From Chondrosia reniformis (taxonomy: Eukaryota > Porifera > Demospongiae > Chondrillida > Chondrillidae): 64,000 bases of DNA. This document shows positions 38,401 to 46,700 of the stretch, piece after piece. The first letter of the stretch is position 1. Every line of letters begins with the position of its first letter. The stretch covers positions 5,574,501 to 5,638,500 of the forward strand of contig OX359193.1 in the NCBI GenBank assembly GCA_947172415.1, in the 5' to 3' direction. The position numbers were made by a program, and so were the translations under genes. The notes under the pieces are model-generated. The model was not told the origin of the DNA and did no database searches. It saw only the letters and a program-made list of their open reading frames with translations.

Positions 38401-41400
38401 ATGTAGAAATATAATTTATGTACCATACAGATTTCCTTTGGCTATATGCATATACACACATACGTACATGCATGCATACGTTATAATATCATGCTTAGTA
38501 TCCAAAACCTAATTTTTGCAGGTAAGGGACTCTTTGGAGACCTTGGTTTTGTGATTGAAATCATAGTCTGTTTATCCACTACACATACGCATGAGCCATT
38601 TGTGAGACCAGGAGTGAGATACTTAGTACTCAAACATACATAATAGAATATGTATTCCAGCTTTATTGAGCCTCGGCAACAATCAAATGCGGATTTCTTC
38701 CCTGTATGTAACTACATCATAAAACGTATCTTTGAAATGGTACATTTTCTGGTGATTTAGGGTCTTTATAGAGACATACGTACGTACGTAGTTTGTAATG
38801 TAAACTTGGTCAAACATCTTGATCAGTGCGTGTAGATGTCTTCTTCAGTAACTGTACCATCCCAGAGATAAACCCAACACAAGTACATGATCACCTGTTC
38901 TCATCTACAGACACATTCCTATCTTGATGAAGAAATCATACTAGAACCTTGGCTTCAGATAAAGTCATAATAATTTAAAGATAGGCCTCATAGGATGGTG
39001 AGATAGCTGTTTGATGTTCATATATACACTTCCCTATGTAAAATAGTACCAAGTCATAGGGGCTTCAGTATTTACAATAGAGATGTAATTAAAAAGGAAA
39101 TATCTATAGTATATTGCAGGTTTTCATTACACTATAATGAACTCATTGGAATTTCACATTCAGTCAAATATGCTCACTTGCTATTGTAGAGCAGATATTC
39201 ATTTAAGGGGGACCAGCCTAACGCTAGAAGGTGACAAACTACATTATATCAGTGGCAGCCACTATATGGTGGTGTCTGTTTACCAAGGGAAGGTAATGGA
39301 CAGTTTTCATACATTTACCACAATCAATTGACATGGGCCTCCCAATGATCAGGTCACCCAACCAAGTAATGAAATCTTAGCCTTCTTAAACACCATATAG
39401 CCATACCTCACATTGTTTCAGGTATAAAGGGCTAAAGTAGGTACATATTTACGCATGTAGGTAGGTCTGCTTTTAAAGGAGTAGTTTACACCATAGAGAT
39501 ACGTAGTTCATGGTTCAGTCACTAAAGAAGACCCCAGGGTCAAAATGTCCAACTCTCATAAAGCTGTGTGTCTACACACTCAAAAGACTAAAGATGAAGC
39601 ATCTTAAAGATAAGTTTGGTGTAGTTAGAAGAAATTCCTGTCATCTCAGTAGGCTACACCTTGTAAGCATCTTAAGTTCACATTAACAACATGTTACTGT
39701 ATTAAAACATTGATGTATTGGTACTATTAAACTACATATAAGATGGATATTGTGAACATACATACATTCACCGCCTACATATTTGTGTTGGCATGTGAAA
39801 ACATACAACGAACAGAGTATGTGCAATTGACTCAAATATGCAGTACTAACATCATGAATAATCTACGACACCATTTTCCCAAGAAATGGTTGCCATCAAT
39901 ACAGGGCTAAGGAAAAACAAATAAACTGAACGTTTATCTGGACTTTAACTTGGGAAACCTATAGCTTTGGATGAGAATACACATGTATGAGGAGCAGCTG
40001 TAAGTAGGTTCCTAAACACATTCAGGCAGATAAAAGAAGTATAGATACCATTTGATATGTAGGCATGCTTAATGTGGGTATCAACAGAATTAGCAAGGAA
40101 CACATTGATATAATGGTCAGTGGACACATTGAGGTGGCAACTAGTTAAGCCTTTTGCATTAATTGATTTCATTACATAACATTCAGCTTATACTATCAGC
40201 TCTCATATTGGCTTCAAATAAGTTTCACTGGCCTTAAAATCAATAAGGTGAGAAATTTTTATTGTTAATTCTCTGCATGTTCTAGTGGAGGATCTGTATA
40301 GTGAAGCTGTGAAGGATTATGCAACATAAGTGAGTACACTAAAATACCCAAGTGTCTATGTGTGTGTGCCATTGTTCAAGTGCGTATGCTGAAAACAGGT
40401 TCCCCTACCAGGACAGTGGATATTCTAACACCACGAAATGTAAGAATGCAAATTAACAAGAATCCGAACCATCCGAGAACAACAGGTTGACACAGACCTA
40501 TTAATACACTATAATAGCATTTAGAGCCTTTAGCAAACCAACAAGCACTCTGACATCCACACCCCAATTAACACACTGGAAGGCAGGTCAAACTAGTAGC
40601 TACAGAAATATTTCAACTAACTCACAATTAACTCCTTTCTCAGAATCTGTATGCTAATACTGTACCAATGTCAAACTAGAGGAATGGGTAACTAGATTGG
40701 CTGCCTCACTACACAGGCAGGTCGGATAGGGAAAACCCTTACATTACTAATATAGTACCTTAAAATCAGTCTTCTTTTTGCTCCTAGCTCGCCTTAAAGT
40801 GCCCGAGGTCATCCCCCGGCCTTTGGACGAGTGCAGGCTCTCTCTCGTCCGCTGAGTTGATGGAACTGGTGCATCATCGATTGCTTCTAACGCACCTCGT
40901 TCACTAAGTTCTGTTAGCTCTGGTAGACAGGCGACTTCAACCTCAATGGAGTGACCCGCGTGCTTTATCACTTCAACTATATCTTTGTATTCCCGGCCTT
41001 CTACACTGACCCCGTTCACGGTCATCAGAACATCACCAGTCACGAGGGGAATGCCCAGACCCGACTCGTCCTGCCGCGATTCGATCAGAAAGCCCATCCT
41101 TGTATAATTCGTCGCTGTTGGGTCTGGAATGGTAGACAGACTTAACTTTATTCCGAATCCCCCTTCGGGCCTCCTTGTTAACACAACCTTTCTTTTTCTT
41201 CCTTTAGCAGACGGTCTCAAGGGAGGCAGCTCTAATCGTCTCTCTTCTTTTCTTCTTTCCAAAGTGTCTGCTTTGACATCTTCGGCGCTGTTACTGGGCG
41301 ACACATCTAGGGGCGGCTTGCTCCTAATAGCGCTGGCGGGAGAGCTCTCGTAAGTCTCTAGTACGGTAAGGCTGGGCCCAGTCAAGTCGGCACCACTGCT

Positions 41401-41703
41401 GGGACGCGGGCCCCCTCCAGGTTTTGGAAGATATTTTTTCGCTTCTAACTCTTCGAAGAAATTTTTCTGAGTTGTGACCTTTGAAGATACGTTTGGTGGG
41501 GAGGTAGGTTTTGGAGAAGCGGTACGTTGAGTACCGGGTCCTGCTGACCGATGGAGAGGAGAGAGTCTAGTGGGATTGCTTGGCCCACCGCTGCCATTTT
41601 TCAAAACCTTACTCGATGTTGACGTTGTTTTATCCCTAGTCGATTTATCCTTCTTACTCTTTCCAAATGGTCTCCACATTTTACGAATGATTCTATTTTC
41701 CAC
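17410..41703 (-). CDS. MYO18: Class XVIII unconventional myosin (PDZ, divergent motor, coiled-coil tail), 26 exons
   Basis: Exons, 5' to 3': 41703-40759, 37755-37522, 34822-34646, 33957-33744, 33223-33081, 32694-32521, 32081-31627, 31060-30772, 30444-30288, 29982-29826, 29557-29374, 25965-25764, 24827-24538, 23949-23806, 22975-22886, 22797-22678, 22246-21995, 21837-21559, 21305-21210, 21060-20959, 20721-20551, 20258-19842, 19225-19007, 18559-18471, 18188-18101, 18027-17410. All phases fit and give about 2101 residues, close to vertebrate MYO18A. PDZ is at about 173-262; motor about 395-1180 with P-loop GLSGSGKT (493-500), switch I NPESTRYS and switch II LDPPGFQ; IQ-like segment, then [12 protein letters not shown]; coiled coil about 1255-1900; acidic Ser/Asp-rich tail. 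The switch sequences depart from active myosins as in MYO18A, a family reported to bind actin with little ATPase. The KE-rich N-terminus of MYO18A-alpha is absent. Confidence 0.92.
18693..18962. mobile_element. Possible MITE with short terminal inverted repeats in a myosin intron
   Basis: The left end cagtggagtccat and the right end atggactgctagg are imperfect inverted repeats about 270 bp apart. The left end resembles pogo/Tigger termini. No second copy was found in the window, so this is tentative. Confidence 0.35.
20424..20465 (+). repeat. Hammerhead-like motif with paired stem I, in a myosin intron
   Basis: CCAG, then CTGAGAA (20430-20436), a GATC/GATC helix closed by TCCG, GAAAC (20450-20454), ATC, then CTGG, which pairs perfectly with the leading CCAG. 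The core departs from CTGANGA at one position. It lies in the intron between exons 21 and 22, antisense to the gene. Confidence 0.5.
23005..23600. repeat. Minisatellite of 40/45-bp units in a myosin intron
   Basis: About thirteen tandem copies of a unit containing acaagtacaggctagattg and acatactac. Two variants differ by presence or absence of ccatg and are interspersed in a higher-order pattern. The array lies 30 bp upstream of exon 15. Open frames over it are repeat artefacts. Confidence 0.95.
24868..25060 (+). mobile_element. LINE 3'-end fragment
   Basis: The plus strand encodes [16 protein letters not shown] and a stop, resembling the conserved basic C-terminal signature of many non-LTR reverse transcriptases. 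It is followed by a short 3' region with a CCCC/GGG hairpin and a (ATTG)n-type tail (gattgattgatt). The 5' truncation is typical of LINE insertions. It lies antisense in the intron upstream of myosin exon 13. Confidence 0.6.
25640..25705 (+). repeat. Repeat family H2 fragment with hammerhead-like core
   Basis: Contains CTGATGA (25663-25669), GGG/CCC, AAAAC in place of GAAAC, and GTC (25693-25695) then TGGCCCAG. It corresponds to the central part of 991-1232 but is shorter. The missing G of GAAAC predicts no activity. Confidence 0.55.
26227..26330. repeat. Short direct duplication in a myosin intron
   Basis: A block containing gtttaccatgctagacatat followed by gtatatattgtatg occurs twice in a row (about 45 bp each). 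It is downstream of the nested gene and non-coding. Confidence 0.8.
26707..28114 (-). CDS. Nested gene: MLKL-like four-helix N-terminus plus two FN3-like domains
   Basis: Lies wholly inside the myosin intron between exons 11 and 12, on the same strand. The main frame (27981-26707, 424 codons) overlaps a second frame (28114-27929) that begins with a better start, [16 protein letters not shown], and continues the helical domain. The two differ by one base in the overlap, where a TTTT run (about 27955) makes an extra base plausible. The helices ([20 protein letters not shown], then [30 protein letters not shown]) resemble the N-terminal bundle of MLKL and related HeLo-type domains, which in MLKL mediates membrane attack during necroptosis. 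Two FN3-like beta-sandwiches follow (main-frame residues about 118-212 and 216-310), then a Gly-rich and acidic tail. No kinase domain is seen. Function is unknown. The frame break could be a sequencing error, a polymorphism or a real lesion. Confidence 0.68.
28115..29373. other. Upstream flank of the nested gene within the myosin intron
   Basis: The first few hundred bases must hold the promoter of the nested gene if it is transcribed independently. About 28530-28700 is noticeably richer in CpG than the surrounding intron. A donor-like gtaagt follows tcaattcag at about 28845 on the plus strand, hinting at a divergent non-coding transcript. I see no recognisable protein. A tRNA-like stretch lies at 29018-29110. 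Confidence 0.4.
29018..29110 (+). repeat. Degraded tRNA-derived SINE head
   Basis: ttggtgtagctctgtggtaa closely resembles a tRNA D-arm/A box. About 50 bp later ggtcctaggtccaggtt could be a mutated B box. No functional anticodon arm or acceptor stem can be drawn. Confidence 0.35.
31119..31355 (-). repeat. Repeat family H2, copy 3 with the best hammerhead-like core
   Basis: On the minus strand: CTGATGA (31298-31292), a GGG/CCC helix, GAAAC, then GTC and TGACCC, which pairs in part with the segment before the core (GGATCA). All conserved elements, including a GTC cleavage triplet, are present. It lies in the sense orientation in the myosin intron between exons 7 and 8, so it would be carried in the pre-mRNA. 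Confidence 0.65.
32247..32510. repeat. 20-bp GC-rich minisatellite next to a myosin splice donor
   Basis: About thirteen units of cccagtcctcccaacggcac. On the sense strand of the myosin gene it is G-rich (GGGG and GGG runs every unit) and begins about 10 bp inside the intron after exon 6 (end 32521). Open frames across it on both strands are artefacts. Confidence 0.95.
33321..33509. repeat. Perfect (TAGG)n microsatellite, about 47 copies
   Basis: An uninterrupted four-base repeat of about 190 bp in the myosin intron between exons 4 and 5. A YLPT-repeat open frame on the minus strand is an artefact of it. Confidence 0.98.
34219..34294. mobile_element. Fold-back element related to the 11230 MITE
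   Basis: Starts taccgtaattta; the arms containing ttttcgtggt and accacgaaaa form a hairpin around tgctccca. One arm carries a short insertion. The ends resemble the 11230-11333 element. Confidence 0.5.
35451..35511. mobile_element. Small hairpin MITE (17-bp arms)
   Basis: Arms tacagtaggcacggaa and ttccgtgcctaccgta are inverted repeats with one mismatch, 61 bp overall, flanked by TA. It is in intron 2 of the myosin gene. Confidence 0.6.
35911..36290. mobile_element. Pogo/Tigger-like MITE, 380 bp
   Basis: Termini cactcaatcctcccttgtcc and its reverse complement at 36267-36288 agree over about 27 bp with three or four differences and are flanked by TA on both sides. The ccttrtccggacacc pattern resembles pogo/Tigger terminal repeats. 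There is no transposase frame, so it is a non-autonomous element. It sits in intron 2 of the myosin gene. Confidence 0.7.
36709..37150. repeat. 53-bp minisatellite, about eight copies
   Basis: A tandem unit beginning tatggtactctggaccccag. Copies are nearly identical apart from one cgag/tgag position that splits the array into an early and a late block. It is in intron 2 of the myosin gene. Confidence 0.95.
37756..40758. other. Intron 1 of the myosin gene
   Basis: A 3.0-kb intron between the PDZ exon and the motor exons. It contains H1-type repeat relics at 38690-38900 and 39515-39650 and no recognisable coding exon. Its length and position would suit an alternative promoter separating PDZ and non-PDZ forms, as in vertebrate MYO18A, but I see no clear second first exon. 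Confidence 0.5.
39515..39650 (+). repeat. Repeat family H1, diverged copy
   Basis: CTAAAGA replaces CTGAAGA; the helix GACC/GGTC, AAAAT and GTC follow. The downstream sequence gataagtttggtgtagttagaagaaat matches the 8758-8905 copy. Confidence 0.5.
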
Positions 41704-41897
41704 TTAGTACAAGTTTCATAGGTGAACATCTAAAGCTAAACTTATTAAACTGTCCATTCACACCTGCCAAATACGGAACGGACACGCATTCTTTTGAGCC
41801 CTTTGAAAGAGGTAATGTTTCAATTATAAATACCTTTATCACTTGGAAAATGGCGACCGCTTAGGTTGAGCTCACAATCAGAGTGTCCTATGTCGCT
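41704..41897. promoter_or_regulatory. Divergent promoter between myosin XVIII and the ZMAT5-like gene
   Basis: Only 194 bp separate the two start codons. The interval contains aaaatggcgaccgc, a YY1-like sequence similar to that at the BTBD9 start. No TATA box is evident at a sensible position for both genes. Confidence 0.5.
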
Positions 41898-42832
41898 ATG
41901 GGGAGAAGATACAATTGTGAGTACTGCGATAAATCTTTCAGTGATAACGTTCAGAGTAGAAGAAGACACTTTCAAGGAGTTTCTCACCAGAGAAAAAGGA
42001 AATTGCACTACGATAGCTATCAAGGTTAGGCTCAATAGTGTTGTAAATTATAATTAGAGTGCACTTGACAGCAAAGTAAAGACAAGCTGTTATAGAGGTC
42101 ACTTTGTTTCATTCTGTGTCTCTCGGTGCATCTAGTTAGACATAAAGATACATTCCTCTTCGTATCCAATTATTTACCAAGGAAATGTACTTATATACTA
42201 ATTCAGTTACCTATGTATGTACATGTCTACATTATATATAACATCATATCATACATGATATTTGGTAAATGTATATATCGTATATATTTATTAAAAGTCT
42301 CCATTTATAATTACCTACCTATCTAGCACAAAAGAGAATGGTTGACCAACTCACTGGTACCATTCACCAGGTTGCCGTATCTGACCTTTCAGGAAAGGAA
42401 ATATTATCCAATTGGTTGAGGAAGCATCCTGAAATAGTCAAGAGAGCCAAATCCCAAGGAATAGAACCAGAAATGCTACCTCCTAAACATGAAAAATCTA
42501 AGATACCTCCTAGACATGTTGACCAAAGAACTAACAATGAATTAAATCCACATTGTCAACATCCTAGTCACGAATATGATTACTATTACCAACACCAGTA
42601 CAACAGTTTTGACAGTAGAAGTGACAGATCCCCAGATCTCCACCTGTGGTCCCCCTCCCCCGGTGGCTGGGGGCCACCCTCCCTGCTCCCACCTGTACAG
42701 ACCCCAGAGAGGCCAGGAGGGCACACCTTCACACAGCCGTACTCTAGCACACCCAGCATCCATCCATCACACTTTGGAACTCCACAGCCTCTTTTTTCAC
42801 CTTCACAAATGTCTTCCACTTTCAATGTTTAA
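41898..42832 (+). CDS. ZMAT5: ZMAT5-like (U11/U12-20K) zinc-finger protein, two exons
   Basis: Exon 1 is 41898-42024 (42 codons plus one base; donor GTTAGG); exon 2 is 42327-42832 (acceptor tctag). The phases fit and give about 210 residues. Exon 1 encodes MGRRYNCEYCDKSFSDN followed by RRRHFQGVSHQ, the U1C/matrin-type C2H2 finger with C7, C10, H23 and H29, very similar to the start of ZMAT5, a protein of the minor spliceosome U11/U12 snRNP. Exon 2 has a short helical stretch (ILSNWLRKHPEIVKRAK), then a low-complexity tail rich in Pro, Ser, Tyr and His. The CCCH finger that follows the matrin finger in vertebrate ZMAT5 is not encoded, and I found no CCCH exon in the 302-bp intron. It shares a promoter region with the myosin gene. 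Either this is a shortened ZMAT5 or a related matrin-type finger protein. Confidence 0.7.
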
Positions 42833-42885
42833 AAATAATGTTATATACGTACATGCATAAGTATGTTTATGTCGCTGCTTGCATA

Positions 42886-43300
42886 ATTATATATAATTGC
42901 CAGCTGTGTAACTGTGGTGCAATAGAGGACTCCACTCATTTTATTACAACCTGTCCAGCTTTCAATCATATAAGATGTAATCTTTTTGCTGAATGCTCAC
43001 TTTTATCCCCTAACTTCTACTCTTACCCAAGTATCCAAAAAAAACATTTCATCCTAACATACCCAAATCAAAAGATCTCAAATTATATTTACAGTATGTA
43101 CATTCATCGTAAATCTCTCACTCATTCTCACTAATTTTTGTTCCATAAAGGTTTTGTAATACACACACCCTCCCTGCATGGCCCTGGAAATGTATACCCA
43201 GTGACTTGTAAACCCACCATGGGTTGGGCTATTTCTGACTGATCTTTTTTTTTTTTCAGAATAGCATGTCACATTAATAAAAATCATTATTATTATAATA
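42886..43300 (+). mobile_element. 3' fragment of a non-LTR retrotransposon (zf-RVT end)
   Basis: The plus strand encodes CQLCNCGAIEDSTHFITTCP and then AFNHIRCNLF, the zinc-knuckle-like C-terminus typical of LINE reverse transcriptases (zf-RVT). A 3' tail with aataaa and an attattatta repeat follows at about 43275-43300. It is 5' truncated and inserted between the ZMAT5-like gene and the pseudogene fragment. Confidence 0.65.
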
Positions 43301-43512
43301 GAAGTGAAATTGCACTTCACAACTAACATATACAGTGTTTCATTCCCGCTGTACCCTTAGTTTCAAAGTGCATATGTAACAAATTTGATAATATGTACAG
43401 CCCTCCTCCACTAGTGAACTGTAGTGGATTAGTTGAATTTCTGAATGTGCAAGAATTGAAAATGACATTTGAGATAAATGTGTGACGGTAATTGATCACT
43501 TGAGCTCCATCC
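43300..43512 (-). pseudogene. Fragment of the beta-helix membrane protein gene
   Basis: About 210 bp match the coding sequence at 46530-46745 of the adjacent gene in the same orientation (for example acagccctcctcc and gaactgtagtggattagttg), with scattered substitutions and small indels that break the frame. It abuts the LINE tail. No other part of the gene is present. Confidence 0.8.
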
Positions 43513-43766
43513 CCTTCTGGGCATACATAGCTAATTAGGACACTTAAAGTCTATACATATGTTTTGTACAACTGAATAAATAATGCGCGTGCCCATGCAT
43601 GCAATAGTTGTATAGAACAAATTTGAAATATATAATAAAATACATTAATTATGCGATAGGCAACAAAAATGTTTTGAATATTTGAGTGTAAGTATATTAT
43701 GAGTGTTTTACGTCTGTATTGTACACTCCATATATGCTTAATGGATATTGTCTTCCTATGTGTTAG

Positions 43767-46700
43767 TTAGGTGCTGGCTTCAAAGAGTAGTGGTTCCCTA
43801 GCAACATTATATTGCTGTATTGCTACATCAGACACCTCAATCATTGATTCAATAGGGTTAGCTATATCCTCACTTGGCTCAATATAGTCATGATATCGTT
43901 CTTCAGTCGATCCTTTTCCACTGTTACCAGTTGCAGAACATTTTGTATTCTCACCAAATCTCTTCACAAAAGGCTTGTAGAGACGTGTACCACTGAGACA
44001 GCGATGAATTTGACACTCTAGCCTCTTGTAGACATGCGCTAAAATTATAAAGACTATGATGATGTAGACTATTGTTTGGAGGATGGTGTAAGCAACATTA
44101 AAACCATCAGTAGCTAGTCGACCAGTCGATGCTTCGAAGACAATTAACTGGAGATTAAATATCAAAACTAGCAATAAGAAAGAATCAATAAAATTTAAGA
44201 TATTTTGCTTGTAAGGTTTTAATAAATGTTGGACAAAATCAAAGATCAAGATGATTACTAAGAGTATCCAAGGCTGATCATCGGGTGAAGCAAAATTAAC
44301 AACTACAAAGCAAAGACCACGAATTATTAACCTCCAGCTTTCCCAAGATTTTAATATGTAATGCTCCTTAAAAGGAGCATGCAGGGAATCCAAAAATGGT
44401 TTCACTCTCTTCAGCCATTTGTTTGGAATGTACTTGCAAGGAAGCAGGATTATAACAGTACAGAAAAGCATGAACAACAAAACTAAGCAACTGAATAGGA
44501 CCAGAGGAGCATGACTGCCAGCAAAATATTCAATTGATGGATCATAAAGCCAACGAATGCTTTGTTCTCCTGTGAATGTTGTCACTGCAGTAAAGCCCAA
44601 CACTCGAATACTAGTCAGCATTAGTGTATTAAAGCTTAAAAGGAGAAGAGTGGTAAACATTAATGGAGGGCTGATTTCATTTCTAAACTTCTCAGGAATT
44701 GGAACGTACTTCAAAAAGAGACTTATTAAGATCATCAGAAAAGCAATGTAAAGTGGGAACACAAATTCCAGCCATGTTTGGGTTAAAGCATCCATATTCT
44801 TTAAGAAACACGTGGAAATTCCCCATTGCAATGAAATCCACTGGAAGACTACTAATAACAGAGGGTTGTGAAATCCTAATCTCTCATATAGTATAACAAT
44901 GATGTTGGAATAAAAAATTAGACCATTAATGTAACCCTTTGATACATGAAAATGTAGCAAACAAATCAAAACCAACAATAGAATGCCCAAGCCTGCAAAC
45001 AGCACTAGAAATGCTATACCAGAATCATCATTGCATACTCCACAAGCGTCAGAACCCAACAACAGGGTATAGCCTGGTCTACACTTTCCACACATAAACC
45101 CTGCTCTGTTCTGGTCACACTGAGCAGATAGATCGGTCACATTAATTACCTCCTTCACATTTGATTCTGCAAAACAATAAAAGTTGACACAATGCTTTAA
45201 TACATATTTACTGACATCGTGGCTAAGAACATTGCTATTGTCTATCATTCCGAACCAGTATTCTCCATTTACCGAAATAGAACCACTTGTGACATTGCAT
45301 ATTATATACTCTTCACGTCCTTCAAACTCTTTATAGCATTCACATTGACTGGTAACGTTGTTGTACTGAAAGCCACTATAACAAGGCTGTAGTTCTACTG
45401 TAATCGGCACGGATTGGATAGTGTAGACGGATGTAAACTGCACCTGGACATGGTTGCTCTCATTGTACTCATAGCTTCCAGTGAGCTTGGCAAACGACAA
45501 AGAAGAATTGTCTGCATTAAGGAGCCACAAACCTGTGTCTCCAACACTAGCTTTGTAGCATGCCTGCCCATTGTTAAAACAGGCTGTGGAAACTAGTGCT
45601 GTCAGAATGTCAAACACTCCTTGATCTAAGCGATCAAAGGCCATTCCACTAACACCAAATGCTTCACCTGGCATTACCTTAGCCACTGAAGGGGTGACGA
45701 CAAGATTTCCAGGTGATGTATTTATACGAGTATTACTTTTGGGTTGAAAGTGAAAGTATTCAGTATAATTTTCCAGCACTTCAATAGTGTGAGGTTTACC
45801 GCCAAATCCACCAGGCCCGTACGGCTCCTTGAGCCCATAACCCCAAGAACAAACATCCAGTAAAGACCCATATATCATGTCCCCTAAGGTGGCAACATTG
45901 TTAGCAAATGTAATGGTAAAGTCGAGTCCTTCAAATCCACAAGATGTACAGTAAAGGTCCAAATTATTAAAAAGAAGAAAACAGTCATACTGGGTGTAAT
46001 TGGACAAGGTTGTAGTAATTTCAGTGTAAAAGAAGCCTCCCCCATTTCGTACTGCCTGGTTACTCAGTATAGAAAGGTTGCTATGATTCTGCATTACTAA
46101 GAACGAAAGGCCGTTAAACAGAATTGCTCCACCATAAACTGCAGAATTCTCTTTAATTGTTACAGAACCACTGATGAAAGCAACAGAATTCTCTAAAACC
46201 AAACCAGAACCATATGATTGCTCGATAGTAACATTATTAAAGTATATCTGAGCATATAGTCCATATATAATACCAGACCCTAGTTTTCCAACCAAACTTA
46301 TTGAAGAATCCTTTCCCTGACTGTTGGAGACAAAATGGGAGTTTGTAATGTAAAATAAAACTCCCGCTTGCAAGCCATCTTGTTGGCTTGTGTAGAGTAA
46401 AAGGGCTGCACCATACGAAGCAGTATTGTTTACAAAGTTACAATCTACAAATTCTAACTTGGTAGAGTTAGAAGGAATGTAGGCACCCAATGGAGAAATC
46501 AACTGAGCTCCACCTCCGCTGCTTGCATAATTAGATGTGAAATTGCACTTCTCAACTAAGATATGCAGTGTTTCATTCCCACTGTACCCTTCATAGTTCA
46601 TATATAACAAATTTGATAATATGTACAGCCCTCCTCCGCTAGTGAACTGTAGTGGATTAGTTGAATTTCTGAATGTGCAAGAGTTGAAGATGATATTAGA

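Noticed and set aside
44557..45596. Antisense frames within the large membrane-protein genes (mirrored at 51138-52177)
   Set aside because: Shadows of the coding strand; their conservation between copies follows from the paralogue identity.
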